A DNA stretch of 64,000 bases from Branchiostoma floridae (GCF_000003815.2 NC_049980.1:32150767-32214766), one strand, 5' to 3'. Numbered from the stretch's first letter, positions 21,001 through 27,800 are shown. Translations and numbers: made by a program. The notes: a model not told the origin generated them from the sequence alone.

Positions 21001-23139
21001 GGCTCTGCACATCTTTTACGTGGCGTGTTTTCTGTACACGCTGTACAGGGAAGCAAAACTGATGAAGGAACAAGGGAAAAGGTACTGCCGACAACCGTGG
21101 AACCTTCTCGAGATTGTCAACATCCTGGTTTCTTTCATCGCCTTTACCGTGTTCGCCGTAGACTACATTACATCGAGGAATACCCTGGACAAGCTACTTC
21201 ATCATCATGATAATAACCTCAGTTTGTATGATTGATTTACTTTAGAGATGCATAATGTGGCATTACACATCCAGGTATATGCCGTGAGACAGCTTTTAGA
21301 AACCCCCGTCAATAGTTCATCTGGTTGGCAACGTAATTGAACATGGTCTTCATCAGTAAACAATTCATATTCTGCAGATGTTTCAATAACCTGTCTGTCA
21401 TGACAAGTTTACTTGCAGCAATAAAAACTAATAATAAGTAATCGGCAAAATAATTTAACATAGTCTTCTTCTGCACATAACACTCTTGTAGTCTCCTGCA
21501 GGTGTTTTAACATCTGTCATGACAAGTTCACTTACTGACTTAGCACCAGTAGAATGAGTTCATTATTCACTGATGAAGACAACCAATTCGTTAAAACGTC
21601 TGCTGATGAATACAATAGAGTTGTGTAAAATATTGTACATTTCATGATGCAATTTTTATCTTTTCTTACTCCCTTTCTTATAGAGTCGTCGAAGTACATC
21701 AGCTTCGATCTTGCTTTCTTCTGGAACCAGGTGTTTGTTTGGACAGTGGCCACCGTCGCCTTCATCAACATCTTAAAGTTTCTTCGCCTCCTTCGCTTCA
21801 ATCCGCTCATGTCCGTCTTGATGACGTCATTACGTCGTATGTTACCAGAGGTCGCGGGCTTTGCCGTCTACTTCACCTTCCTGTTTCTGTCATTCGTGCA
21901 GCTGGGCCACTTGGTGTTCGGGCTGAAAATACAGGTATGGGCGGTGAATTGTTTACTTTTTTTTTTAAAGAGTATTTTGCTATCATCAATAATACTGGGC
22001 ACTCTTCATCCCTTGCCAATCTATAAAATGCTCTATAGATCTAACTTTATTACCAGTATTAGGGAAGGTGCCTGGTAACGTAAGTTCACATTTACTTTGA
22101 AGATAATGCAATTTGAAACCACTGCCCTTCGAGGAATGGATATGAAAGCGTAATAATGTCATTAGCATTTAAAGTAGGACCAACTTTGCTTTGATTAATG
22201 GAGGACAGTCGCAAGACGCTTGATGTGTGAAATGCGTTTTACAGGAATACTCAACAATTGCCGCATCAGGAAAGAGTCTCTTCCTCTGTGCATTGGGGAG
22301 TTTCAATTTTGATGAAATTCTAAGCACCAGTAGAATCATCGGGCCCATGTTCCTGTACGCCTATCTGTGCATCGTCTTCATCATCATCATCAACATCCTG
22401 GTGGCCATCATCAATGACGCACTTGTGGTCATGAGAGGGTTCACGCCGCCTCAGGAACATAGGGAGATTCTGGACGAGTTGTGGAGGAGGCTTGCCAACT
22501 TCCTTGGCCTGACAAACTCTGCAAGTCGGGGTAAGATGACTTATTTATAGCTTTTGGCTCATTTCAGATGGCTGCAAATTTTATCCTTTATATTATAGAA
22601 AAAAGTAAAGAAATCCACTTCCCTTGCAACATCATAGAACACACACTTAACAGAAAAAGGGAGCCATTTCAGCCGTTTCAAAACAAGTCATTCACAGCAA
22701 GATAAATTCTTAAGTCAGCATTATGACTGGTTTAGTCAAATGTTACATTGTTGTTCATTGTCCGTTCGTCTTTTTACTGTTACTAGCAAGCAGCCCTCGG
22801 CAAGAATTTGAAATAAACCATGATAACCTAGTACAACCCCAAGGTGGTGAAGACGCTTATCCTAGTGTTTCCATATCATGAAATACACATTTGTACGTAA
22901 TGAAGACGTCGGTATCACTACATATAATCCCTACTTGTGATGTAACTGTGAAGTTGTGTACTTGTCTCCCCCTGACCCGATGACGATGTTTTACAGAGAG
23001 TGACATGCTGGCATCGGAAAGACTGAATGATCGTTTGACTCAACTGGACCTTCTAACATGGGCTATGAAGGAGAGACAGGTCTCAGAGAATGTGATACGG
23101 AGCTACTATCGGACTTTCAGATTACCTCTAAAAGTTTGA
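1..23139 (+). CDS. Polycystin-1-like receptor-channel, copy A (5' partial, 34 exons)
   Basis: Large membrane protein of the polycystin-1 (PKD1-like) family. The known family role is a lectin-bearing, GPS-containing receptor joined to a TRPP-type channel; the ligand here is unknown. Exons: 1-91, 2533-2922, 4001-4297, 5025-5302, 5792-5966, 6397-6660, 6861-7277, 7738-7843, 8188-8372, 8799-9062, 9486-9755, 10431-10496, 11145-11222, 11512-11667, 11902-11960, 12356-12478, 12639-12695, 13161-13292, 13575-13662, 13876-14009, 14407-14649, 15024-15489, 15713-15879, 16263-16493, 16762-16929, 17418-17575, 17913-18585, 18836-18992, 19354-19589, 19899-20073, 20517-21209, 21684-21934, 22245-22530, 22997-23139. 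All junctions keep phase, giving 7677 nt (2558 residues plus stop). Signal peptide and start lie upstream of the window. The C-type lectin recalls PKD1L2/PKD1L3, but orthology is not settled. One donor, after 21209, is non-canonical. The paralogue is the minus-strand gene at 36410-64000. Confidence 0.9.
92..795. other. Intron sequence, no gene seen
   Basis: AT-rich intron after the trefoil exon. A short inverted pair, gtccgtacgaggtccgtat near 500 and its complement near 693-712, brackets about 200 bp and may be a degenerate foldback element. No coding exon was recognised. Confidence 0.4.
796..985 (+). mobile_element. tRNA-derived SINE copy
   Basis: The head carries RNA polymerase III-like boxes: tggcgtaactggtagagcg (A box, about 806-824) and gagttcgatacccg (B box, about 849-862). 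It is followed by a body with ttgggaaaggcactttacac and an aligned tail. A related body recurs at about 48100-48230. Family name not assigned; end positions approximate. Confidence 0.6.
1713..2070 (+). mobile_element. 3' end of a non-LTR retrotransposon (5' truncated)
   Basis: This stretch aligns base by base, with scattered differences, to the end of the LINE copy at 28257-28615. It shares the last codons ([14 protein letters not shown]), the 3' UTR, cccatcatgggattt and the terminal aataaagatcattca. Coding potential is broken; only about 360 bp remain. It lies in copy A's first visible intron. Confidence 0.75.
2081..2152 (+). repeat. Inverted repeat arm, left of the C-type lectin exon
   Basis: The run from ttagtatggcatcatttt to agcgaaaacag pairs, inverted and about 80% matched by eye, with 3319-3390 on the other side of the C-type lectin exon. 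A further direct copy of the inner part lies at 2251-2312 (ttccgtgtcaaaat, gtaccttaaacaagcgaaaa). Confidence 0.6.
2533..2922 (+). CDS. Copy A exon: C-type lectin domain
   Basis: A complete C-type lectin-like domain of about 125 residues in one phase 1-1 exon. It opens with GCP and FNGACYKSF, holds the WLGLADTNGGGQW segment, an EPS tripeptide in place of the Ca-binding EPN, the WDEKDC segment in place of WND, and closes with GFICQ. Cysteine spacing fits the two conserved disulfides. Weakened EPN and WND motifs make Ca-dependent sugar binding uncertain. The acceptor is tcaacag and the donor A|GTATGT. The exon joins in frame to the FTP exon at 4001. No equivalent is visible in copy B, whose 5' end lies outside the window. 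Confidence 0.92.
3000..3200. repeat. Foldback (palindromic) element in intron
   Basis: An imperfect inverted repeat. Bases near 3043-3062 (acggtatcgttctggcatgt) are the reverse complement of bases near 3122-3144 (tgtacatgccagaacgatac). It lies just downstream of the C-type lectin exon and inside the larger inverted pair 2081/3390. Confidence 0.6.
3319..3390 (-). repeat. Inverted repeat arm, right of the C-type lectin exon
   Basis: The reverse complement (ctaagtgtatggcatcattt through gtaccttaaaatagcgaaaa) matches 2081-2152. The pair brackets about 1.2 kb that contains the whole C-type lectin exon. Confidence 0.6.
4001..4297 (+). CDS. Copy A exon: FTP (fucolectin-type) domain, C-terminal half
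   Basis: Encodes WWYVDLDRQWAIDRVTVV, NPFFIHIGDNGQNVSANPQC, VTIPCGGMRGRYVGIRL and a final LEVYPV. This is the second half of the F5/8-type FTP fold (fucolectin, tachylectin-4, pentraxin-1). The usual first half (NVAxGKP through AVDGN) is absent here and in copy B's equivalent exon. The previous exon splices directly to it in frame. Phase 1-1, 297 nt, same length as in copy B. Confidence 0.88.
4327..4490. mobile_element. Foldback MITE
   Basis: Near-perfect terminal inverted repeats: ttgtgggtaatatgtcaaag at the left and ctttgacatattacccacaa at the right, with cgcccctga/tcaggggc further in. It has no coding content. Absent from the matching intron of copy B, so it inserted after the duplication or was lost there. 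Confidence 0.7.
4491..5024. other. Intron, nothing recognised
   Basis: AT-rich intron sequence with no recognised element, ending in the polypyrimidine tract and acag acceptor of the next exon. Confidence 0.5.
5025..5966 (+). CDS. Copy A exons 5025-5302 and 5792-5966: galactose-binding-like (discoidin-related) module
   Basis: Two exons spliced in phase 0 encode about 150 residues: NIGGINVAALSSGGKC, a GIIDGQLTPRPG segment, WVQLKFDGYYFINRAKIAQS, then VTQVYYDN and FITAYPEG. The pattern (NVA start, DG loop, W-V-Q-L-F with inducible rearrangement of strands) looks like a divergent F5/8 type C jelly roll. This assignment is by pattern only. The intervening intron, 5303-5791, holds nothing recognisable. 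Copy B has both exons, the second interrupted by a sequencing gap. Confidence 0.75.
5967..6396. other. Intron, nothing recognised
   Basis: No element or exon recognised. Confidence 0.5.
6397..6660 (+). CDS. Copy A exon: PAN/apple domain
   Basis: One phase 1-1 exon. Its core LADCAIRCLEEPEFFCQSF followed by YEAGIRHCEMF has the cysteine pattern of PAN/apple domains (C..C...C..F.Y...C). This is an extracellular adhesion module. It is strongly conserved in copy B at 57915-58178. Confidence 0.85.
6861..7277 (+). CDS. Copy A exon: Cys-rich beta-trefoil (ricin-type lectin-like) module
   Basis: Encodes about 138 residues starting YFLFEWTPTPRMTCSCMY. The segment SQCLELLADNDVIATACS, then LSWRVLGREVCFDN and LVNCS, has the spaced C-L, V and C-S signature of a QxW-type beta-trefoil, though the QxW itself is not clear. 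The fold is therefore tentative. The acceptor is tttttttaag, and the donor follows GCCAGAGAAG. Copy B's exon has the same length (417 nt). Confidence 0.65.
7278..7737. repeat. Intron with a MITE fragment and TTGA-rich simple repeat
   Basis: About 7463-7560 (cagtgactgacgaaagatag, ctgaaacgtctga) resembles the right arm of the foldback element at 43079-43477. About 7570-7700 is degenerate ttga/attg simple sequence, with matching simple sequence in copy B's equivalent intron (about 56710-56780). Confidence 0.55.
7738..8372 (+). CDS. Copy A exons 7738-7843 and 8188-8372: fibronectin III-like module 1
   Basis: Spliced in phase 2, these give about 97 residues: VTRILIEEVGPGAVSAHW (strands A-B with the FN3 tryptophan), LTTSWNVSWDTDFF and SYLLEVYIMTPRSHIYLSYS. 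Copy B lacks the three codons Met-Pro-Glu before YACESR. Domain assignment rests on the W, Y-L-L-E-V and Y spacing. The intron 7844-8187 shows nothing else. Confidence 0.7.
8799..9062 (+). CDS. Copy A exon: fibronectin III domain 2
   Basis: IHNLTVSLVTDDGFYVTWNV, GYQVTYHLMG, LRGLLPGVEYNVSVRSI: a clear FN3 strand pattern (V-T-W, Y-x-V-x-Y, L-P-G-V-E-Y-x-V-x-V). One phase 1-1 exon. Several N-x-S/T sites suggest glycosylation. Confidence 0.88.
9099..9301. mobile_element. Foldback MITE
   Basis: Terminal inverted repeats tagcctccaaagcaggctct and, at the right, agagcccgctatggaggcta. There is an inner arm pair around ttctttttgtac/gtacaaaaagaaatgg. Not found in copy B's matching intron. Confidence 0.7.
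9486..9755 (+). CDS. Copy A exon: fibronectin III domain 3
   Basis: SPRDFRAVTVTDHSATLVW, then VTYLLELIPV, TADLTGLAPLQPYVARLYAV and VPWITG. Typical FN3 landmarks (W, Y-x-L-x-L, L-x-P-x-x-x-Y). Phase 1-1, 270 nt, same length as in copy B. Confidence 0.9.
9756..10430. other. Intron, partly conserved with copy B
   Basis: A short palindrome around cagtaccgcccc (about 9800) and the start of the intron are also present in copy B near 53055-53100. No other element was recognised. Confidence 0.5.
10431..11960 (+). CDS. Copy A exons 10431-10496, 11145-11222, 11512-11667, 11902-11960: Ser/Thr-rich and acidic linker
   Basis: Four small exons encode low-complexity sequence. A Ser/Thr segment (MSMDVSSTEST; then ARSTTENFVPDTTDDISE) is followed by an acidic segment (DSEVQSDDGFGGLGPP, SSGDEADG, DALDDVDASQ). 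It is probably an extended, possibly O-glycosylated spacer between the lectin/FN3 head and the GAIN-like stalk. The first three exons are phase 1-1; the fourth switches to phase 0. It diverges more from copy B than the folded domains do. Confidence 0.78.
10799..11105. repeat. Tetranucleotide microsatellite (TCAC)n/(TCAA)n
   Basis: About 300 bp of ctca/caat repeats in the intron between 10496 and 11145. The open frame through it (LTHSLTHS repeated) is a repeat artefact. Confidence 0.95.
11690..11745. repeat. (TA)n low-complexity tract
   Basis: Alternating tatata runs with palindromic actagtatat blocks, inside an intron. Confidence 0.8.
12356..14649 (+). CDS. Copy A exons 12356-12478, 12639-12695, 13161-13292, 13575-13662, 13876-14009, 14407-14649: GAIN-like stalk, helical part
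   Basis: Six exons encode a mostly helical region: ACKQAMETLQIASERLGTTT, LSDIAVLDNLNDDLARKV, DMLRAVGHIFDEALG, then a charged EEREDVRRREEEDRDQM and RRILNDMADRLRRELTPGG. Position and composition fit the helical A part of a GAIN/REJ-type region before a GPS. Exon 12639-12695 encodes 19 residues, against 26 in copy B. Introns are AT-rich; 14065-14275 is a MITE. Confidence 0.75.
14065..14275. mobile_element. MITE with tactgtaaatg termini
   Basis: Starts tactgtaaatgtatgtacgt and ends with the inverse, gcatttacagta. The interior is a series of cgcggt/accgcg palindromes. No coding content. Absent from the copy B counterpart intron. Confidence 0.75.
15024..15879 (+). CDS. Copy A exons 15024-15489 and 15713-15879: GAIN-like beta part
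   Basis: Encodes VISFHDNPFTWGNNSNIINS, VHHVFNISDVDDAFVVQVTA, WQDWKPTASHHGAPE, VMFFVSGKNHTGKYSVGVQ and SLEVLRLSCRYWAEDTESWL, ending at NGCR. The final C-R-Y-W and N-G-C lead into the GPS cysteines of the next exon, as in PKD1-family GAIN domains. Copy B has two extra codons in each exon. The first exon's acceptor is gtctccag. Confidence 0.85.
16263..16493 (+). CDS. Copy A exon: GPS motif and first transmembrane helix
   Basis: VCACNHMTAFGAGFV is a GPS autoproteolysis motif (C-x-C-N-H-x-T-x-F-G). The predicted cleavage would be between Met and Thr, where most family members have Leu. About 35 residues later comes VLATVLTTLALYFVGVIFL, the first membrane helix, followed by RRVDKTGMKK on the cytoplasmic side. 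Identical motif in copy B. Confidence 0.93.
16762..18100 (+). CDS. Copy A exons 16762-16929, 17418-17575 and start of 17913-18585: PLAT domain
   Basis: YYYKMTVYTSHGRGSGTKSN, VAFSLFGDKGSTCVRVF, VDIFLMAVEESLGDLHRLQI, WHDNQGGDDRAWKLDKVIV, then CNHWLSLDRGDGRINRILPA form a complete PLAT (lipoxygenase homology) domain. It lies in the first cytoplasmic loop, as in all PKD1-family proteins. Known PLAT domains bind lipid or protein partners. The two internal junctions are phase 0 and phase 2. Confidence 0.93.
16930..17417. other. Intron, nothing recognised
   Basis: No repeat family or exon recognised. Confidence 0.5.
17690..17850. repeat. Intron repeat shared with copy B
   Basis: aggtcaaacctgtacaagtg, gatcagctcaacactcaatg and ccctaggtgatcacctgtcc recur in inverse orientation at 41276-41410 in copy B's matching intron. 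Fragments of the same dispersed repeat (acctgtacaa) occur at 32140-32230 and 43815-43930. The insertion predates the A/B duplication. Confidence 0.65.
17913..19589 (+). CDS. Copy A exons 17913-18585, 18836-18992, 19354-19589: membrane helices 2 to 6
   Basis: After the PLAT end these exons encode hydrophobic segments around CIIYTTMIANAMWY, LYVSTMTSLCVLPVNVLLI, FVYVAWSVLILVCCVSAFF, ILAVSALVSFIC and VVSFFVFVVILLFVANG. This fits the PKD1-specific helices plus the first helix of the polycystin channel. Loops are basic (RCKEKPQPAKN; KSQKEQKKMEE). The exon 18836-18992 donor is AGAG|GTTTGC, a weak site conserved in B. Copy B has one extra codon in the third exon. Confidence 0.9.
19725..19845. repeat. 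(CA)n microsatellite, shared with copy B
   Basis: A-rich and cacaca runs. Copy B has the complementary gtgtgt tract at 39340-39400 in the matching intron, so the tract predates the duplication. Confidence 0.8.
19899..21209 (+). CDS. Copy A exons 19899-20073 and 20517-21209: polycystin extracellular (TOP) domain and next two helices
   Basis: DDYWSWARDVLVPGLFQEQH, IRVKSRSCGFHQRYTSLFLN, TYGSGGYVAG, DWIDRYTRAVVVEFTVYNAN and FFSTMSYTVEFLNMGG are hallmarks of the polycystin domain between S1 and S2. Helices follow around YIILALHIFYVACFLYTLYR and LEIVNILVSFIAFTVFAVDY. In copy B the exon ends CATCATG|GTAATA; here the same place reads CATCATG then AT, so the canonical donor is missing (see findings). 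An in-phase GTTTGT lies 12 nt downstream, after 21221. Confidence 0.92.
20110..20235 (-). mobile_element. Possible retrotransposon 3' tail fragment
   Basis: On the minus strand the segment ends with a gcaataaagttgac-type tail, as non-LTR elements often do. Too short to classify. Confidence 0.3.
21222..21683. repeat. Intron with two related direct blocks
   Basis: ctgtctgtcatgacaagttt near 21393 and aacatctgtcatgacaagtt near 21510 each follow a ctgca-agatgttt/ctgcaggtgttt block. This suggests a short internal duplication. No coding exon. Confidence 0.45.
21684..22530 (+). CDS. Copy A exons 21684-21934 and 22245-22530: channel core S4-S6 and pore
   Basis: VFVWTVATVAFINILKFLRL with following LRFNPLMSVLMTSLRRM is S4 and the S4-S5 linker with basic residues. 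FAVYFTFLFLSFVQLGHLVF is S5. The pore helix region is FLCALGSFNFDEIL, and S6 is LCIVFIIIINILVAIINDAL. The filter position that is Asp in PKD2-type channels (L-G-D) is Ser here (L-G-S), and Ile in copy B. Basis: alignment by eye to the polycystin family. Confidence 0.93.
22531..22996. other. Intron, nothing recognised
   Basis: No element recognised. Near the end, cccaaggtggtgaagacgct also has a match in copy B's intron near 36700. Confidence 0.5.
22997..23139 (+). CDS. Copy A last exon: short cytoplasmic tail and stop
   Basis: Encodes ESDMLASERLNDRLTQLDLL through RSYYRTFRLPLKV, then TGA at 23137-23139. The first stretch has a heptad-like leucine pattern and may be a short coiled coil. No EF hand of the PKD2 type. 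Copy B's tail ends differently (FELPRK). Confidence 0.92.
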
Positions 23140-23503
23140 ATTTCGAAATTATGAGGTATCCAACAAAGCTGTGACTAGGCTATGGTTATAGTTATCAGCC
23201 ATGTGCTAACCTTAGTTTTTTTTAGCGATAAATGTTGAGCTTTTTCGTTCTGACGTAAGAAGCTTTCTCAAGCGTTAAGCCGACCTATGCTTGTAACGGA
23301 TGTGACTCCATCGACATTTAGGTTTCATCTGCTAGACTATATTAAGAAATAAGTTATCTACATGTATTTTATGTACTGGTAGCGAGATTGTAAATCTCAA
23401 AAGCTACTTTGAGAGACTCGAATTGAAAGTTATATATCTAGTCTCGGTTGTTAGTTGAAGATCTACTGTACAGATTTGTATATAACGACGTTTATTCTGC
23501 ATG

Positions 23504-23509
23504 AATAAA
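23504..23509 (+). terminator. Candidate polyadenylation signal for copy A
   Basis: AATAAA about 365 nt after the stop codon. A second AATAAA lies at 23858-23863. Which one is used cannot be told from sequence. Confidence 0.4.
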
Positions 23510-24138
23510 TTTTGTAACAAGAGTTTAGGAATAATAAATCCCCCAAGTGACTGAACACGGCTTTGTCGTACATCGTTACATAATTTATCCGTTTCATCAC
23601 AACCTTTCCAGCGATAAAACACGACAATGTTTGTGTTGGAAAACAGTTTAACTAGTTCAATAATGACTTCTACCAACACAGATGAACTTTCAAATTATGA
23701 TAAAAATATTGTAATGTTGTAAATATATATTGTGTCACGTGAGGTGTATATTTAAAGTGCGTGCGTATTAATATTGGCTTCTACATATGTTTGGAAGACA
23801 GTATAGACTTTGGAACAGTGAAGTCTGGTAACCGGAATGCGTTAACGACCACAGGAAAATAAAGAAGAGGACTGACTAAGTTGCAGAAAAAAAATGATAT
23901 CAAAGAAGTGGAAATTTATGGAAGTTTACGTAATTTCGTTTACCTTGCTTGTTTCTTAGTGTAAGAATATCAACACAATTTATAATAACATAAAGTGCAG
24001 TTTTAATTTTAGATGTTATCATGCAATGACCTTCCAAAGTCTCCATCATATCATTCCACTTTACTTCATCTCAGTACCTGTGAAATGGAACTGCTTCGAT
24101 TAAGGCCTGAAAATCACCACGTTCCCATAGATACGCAT

Positions 24139-24144
24139 TTTATT
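24139..24144 (-). terminator. Candidate polyadenylation signal for the sulfatase gene
   Basis: TTTATT on the plus strand (AATAAA on the minus strand), about 550 nt past the stop codon at 24697. Confidence 0.4.
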
Positions 24145-24601
24145 GTAGGCGTACAATTTCCGCATCCTATTGTCAGTGGGTCAGGTGAAAAAAAACATCG
24201 TATGAATCATTTCTCATTAACACTGTCTATTACCTTACCTTAAGAGCTTTCATTGCACTTCAATGTCATTAGGACGGTATTCGCAACTTTTCGATGTGTG
24301 TAAAAAACAATCAAAATGTATAAAAACAACCAATTTTCCTCGAATTTTGTGTGGCGGTAGGGACTTTGTCCCAACTTACAAACATGGCAGAGGTTTATGT
24401 CTGTAGCCGCCGGTTGCCATGGCAACAAGCATTTTTCAAAATGGCGGATTTTTACCATGTGAAGGCCTTAGTCTCCTCCAATATAGACCATGTTTGGACT
24501 CATGTAACCCTTACAAATTAACACATATTTGATTGATTCTAACATATGTTATAACCCATGTACTAACAATTCGTACACTTTCAGAAAACTAGACAGGTGG
24601 T

Positions 24602-24728
24602 TTGCTAGCCGGGTGACCACGCCCCCCGTTGCCTAACACCAGCCAGGTGACCACGCCTTGTTGCCTAGCACCACCTGGGTGACCACGCCCCGTTGCCTAG
24701 CACCAGCCGGGTGACCACGCCCCTCCCC
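24602..24728 (-). repeat. 32-bp minisatellite spanning the sulfatase stop codon
   Basis: On the minus strand three full units and one partial unit of the form ggcgtggtcacccggctggt plus gctaggcaac. The first unit encodes the protein end (AWSPGWC) and the TAG stop; the rest lie in the 3' UTR. Confidence 0.85.
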
Positions 24729-24869
24729 AGTTCTTGGGGAAGGATTTAGGGTCCGGCGGTGGGTTGATGGCCGGCACCAGGGACTTCCTGTACTCCGCCA
24801 GCTTCGCCTGCATCTCCTTCAGCTTGTCCGGCATGGAGTCCGCCAGATTGTGGTGTTCTGTTGGGTCAT
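24697..24869 (-). CDS. ARSB: Sulfatase exon 14 (C-terminus)
   Basis: The acceptor ttttccag is followed by [20 protein letters not shown], then EYRKSLVP and [20 protein letters not shown] and Cys-TAG. D-P-x-E-x-x-(N/D)-L is a conserved late-sulfatase motif. The first part of this exon was amplified eight-fold in the upstream intron. Confidence 0.92.
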
Positions 24870-27800
24870 CTGGAAAAACACGAAATTAGGTTACCCCTCG
24901 GATAAAGGTGAACTGACTTTATGTGCAGCTTGTCCGGCATGGAGTCCGCCAGGTTGTGGTGTTCTGTGGGGTCATCTGGAGAAACACGAAAATAGGTTAC
25001 CCCGCAAATAAAGGTGAACTGACGTTAGGTGCAGCTTGTCCGGCATGGAGTCCGCCAGGTTGCGGTGTTCTGTTGGGTCATCTGGGGAAAACATGGATAT
25101 GGGTTACCCGGCAGATAAAGATGGACTAACGTTAGGCACAGTTTGTCCGGCATCTAGTCCGCTAGCTTGTGGTTCTCTGTGGGGTCGTCTGGAAAAACAC
25201 GAAAATAGGTTACCCCATGGATAAAGGTGAAGTGACGTCAGGTGGAGCTTGTCCGGCATGGAGTCCGCCAGGATGTGGTGATCTGTGGGGTCATTTGGAG
25301 ATAAAGTTAATAATAACAGATAAATAACGTTGGGCGCGGGTTGTCCGGCATGGAGTCCGCCAGGTTTTGGTGTTCTGTGGGATCGTCCAGAAAAAAATAC
25401 GGACATAGGTTACCCCGCGGATAAAGGTGAACTGACGTTAGGTGCAGCTTGTCTGAGATGGAGTCCGCCAGGTTGTAGTGCTCGGTGGGGTCGTCTGGTA
25501 AAAATACTGACAACGGATATAGGTTACCCCACGGATAAATGTGACGTTAGGTGCAGCTCGTCTGGCATGAAGTACGCCGGGTTGTGGTGCTCCGTGGTGA
25601 GTGAGTGAGTGAGTGAGTGAGTGAGTGAGTGAGTGAGTGAGTGAGTGAGTGAGTGAGTGAGTGAGTGAGTGAGTGAGTAAATCTCACCCTTCAGGTTGAA
25701 GAGCCATGTGCCGCTGGTGGGGTCCCCGCTGTCCAGCTGACTGTCCGTCAGGTTGTCGGGGTGGATCCATCCGTCAGGCTTCCCGGCAACGCCCTCGATC
25801 AGCTTGTAATCCCCAACCCTAAGACACAGGGTACATATTATTCTTTCCGGACCCAATGTCAATCTATTCATTCTACATGCTAAGCATCCTCCTACGCCCG
25901 GTCCCCAACGGCTAGCTAACTCAGCCTATTGGGGACCACAAGGAGTTTCGAGTGTCATGTCAAGATAACACCCATTCTTTGGCGTAATCGGGATACTATT
26001 TAAACTGCTAAATCATGGGGGCGTTGCTTACTGCTTGTACAGACTTTCATTCCAGAACACTTATTTCACTTTTAGTGCCACCATTTTAGTTGGATGTAAT
26101 GTGGTGAAATAAACTTGTTATTGTTTTATCATGTAGGAGGTAGCCTTGTTTGAATCATCCACAGTCACTTTGCTGAATAAAAACCGTTAAGAAACCAAGT
26201 ACAAAGCGCACATCCTAAGTTAATCATTATGTACAATCGCTTACAATAGAATGAGACCAAGAATACTAATATTTGAATTGAGAAAACAATTCATTCAATG
26301 TTAAAAAGTTTACTCGACTTTGCTGGATGACTCCCTGTAAAGTAGGGAACACTTCGTCAATGTTGTAGACAAACTTTGTATGCGGGATGGTTAGGGTAGC
26401 TATCATGAGTGCTAGGGGTTAGAGGTTAGAGTTCGTGGTTACTGAGCTCGTAGGTGTTAAGGATTATGGTTAGAAAACAAAAGATTTACCGGATGGCACC
26501 CTGTTTAGTAGGGAAGACGTCGTCAATGTTGTAGACAAACTCAGTGCGTGGAGAGGGCTGTCCAGACATGATTGTGTCCAACTGGCTCACTCCGTCCATA
26601 GCGTCATCTGCCAATCAGACACAGGCTTAGAAAACTGGAGTATTTCTAACATATAATCATTCATTCTTTTACCACGTAACATGTTACATGAACAATAAGT
26701 AACTTTAATAAGCTGGGGGAGGATTTATAATATATTTAAGGGGTCACCTTTAGTGCGAGGTGATCATTAGGGATTTCAACAAAGAGCATTGAATTTCAGA
26801 CTCTTCTTTATGTAGGCCAAATTACACTCCCTGCATTGCTTTATTTGTATCTAACCATCTGTTATACGCACCGGCCAGTTGGGCAGCGCTGACAGCATAT
26901 CTTTCATTTACGATTAATTAGCAGGGAAATGACATTCGAAGGGTGAAATGATGAGTACGTGGTAAAGGAAGATTGATTTTCTTTATTCTCTTGAAGAAGA
27001 CTGCATTTCTTTATTCTCTTGAAGAAGACTGCATTTCTTTATTCTCTTGAATTCGAAGAAGACTGATTTTCTTTATTCTCTTGAAGAAGACTGATTTTCT
27101 TTATTCTCTTGAAGAAGGCTGATTTTCTTTATTCTCGTAAGTGTATGCAGTTGGCCTGAGGTTGCACTTTCCCACGTACTCCACTGATAAAATGGAATGT
27201 TATGCACAAACCACCAGCCAGTCTATAGCTAAAATCCTACCTGCAGTACCTCCTGCAGCCGCCAGGATTGTTGGGAACCAGTCCACAGCATGAATCATCC
27301 TAAACAAGAGTTTAACAAAAAATCGTTGAGAAGCGTATACATGTAGCTTGATATTCCATTGCTCCCTCCCCTAGCCTGGGTACCATCCGGAAAGTAGTTC
27401 GCTACGGCGTTCATTATATTATAGAGAGACATATATCCTCGTACTGTTATTTAGGCGTAGTATTTACAGCGGGGTGTAAATTCAACACAGCCATGAAAAC
27501 CCTCCAAAAGAAGGCACTAAGGGCGCTATTTAGTATAAGAACAACTCTCGGAGGCAACAATGCTTCAGTACCACTGCAATGTAAATTATTTGACGCTTGT
27601 ATTGTGCCAATATTATTGTATGGTTCAGAAGTGTGGAGCAATGCTGGTTTAAACGACAATTCCCCACTAGAGCAAGCGCATTTGAAGTTTTGTAAAGTTA
27701 TCCTAGGTGTAAAAAGAAATGCCAGTAACCTCGCTACTAGAGCGGAGCTAGGAAGATTCCCTTTGTGGATCGAGGCTTTCAGCAGACTATTTTCTTATTA

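Larger units (their letters stand above)
23140..24590. other. Convergent intergenic region between copy A and the sulfatase gene
   Basis: Contains copy A's 3' UTR and the sulfatase 3' UTR from the other strand. Plus-strand AATAAA signals are at 23504-23509 and 23858-23863. A minus-strand AATAAA is at 24139-24144, suited to the sulfatase transcript. No conserved ORF was recognised. Confidence 0.55.
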
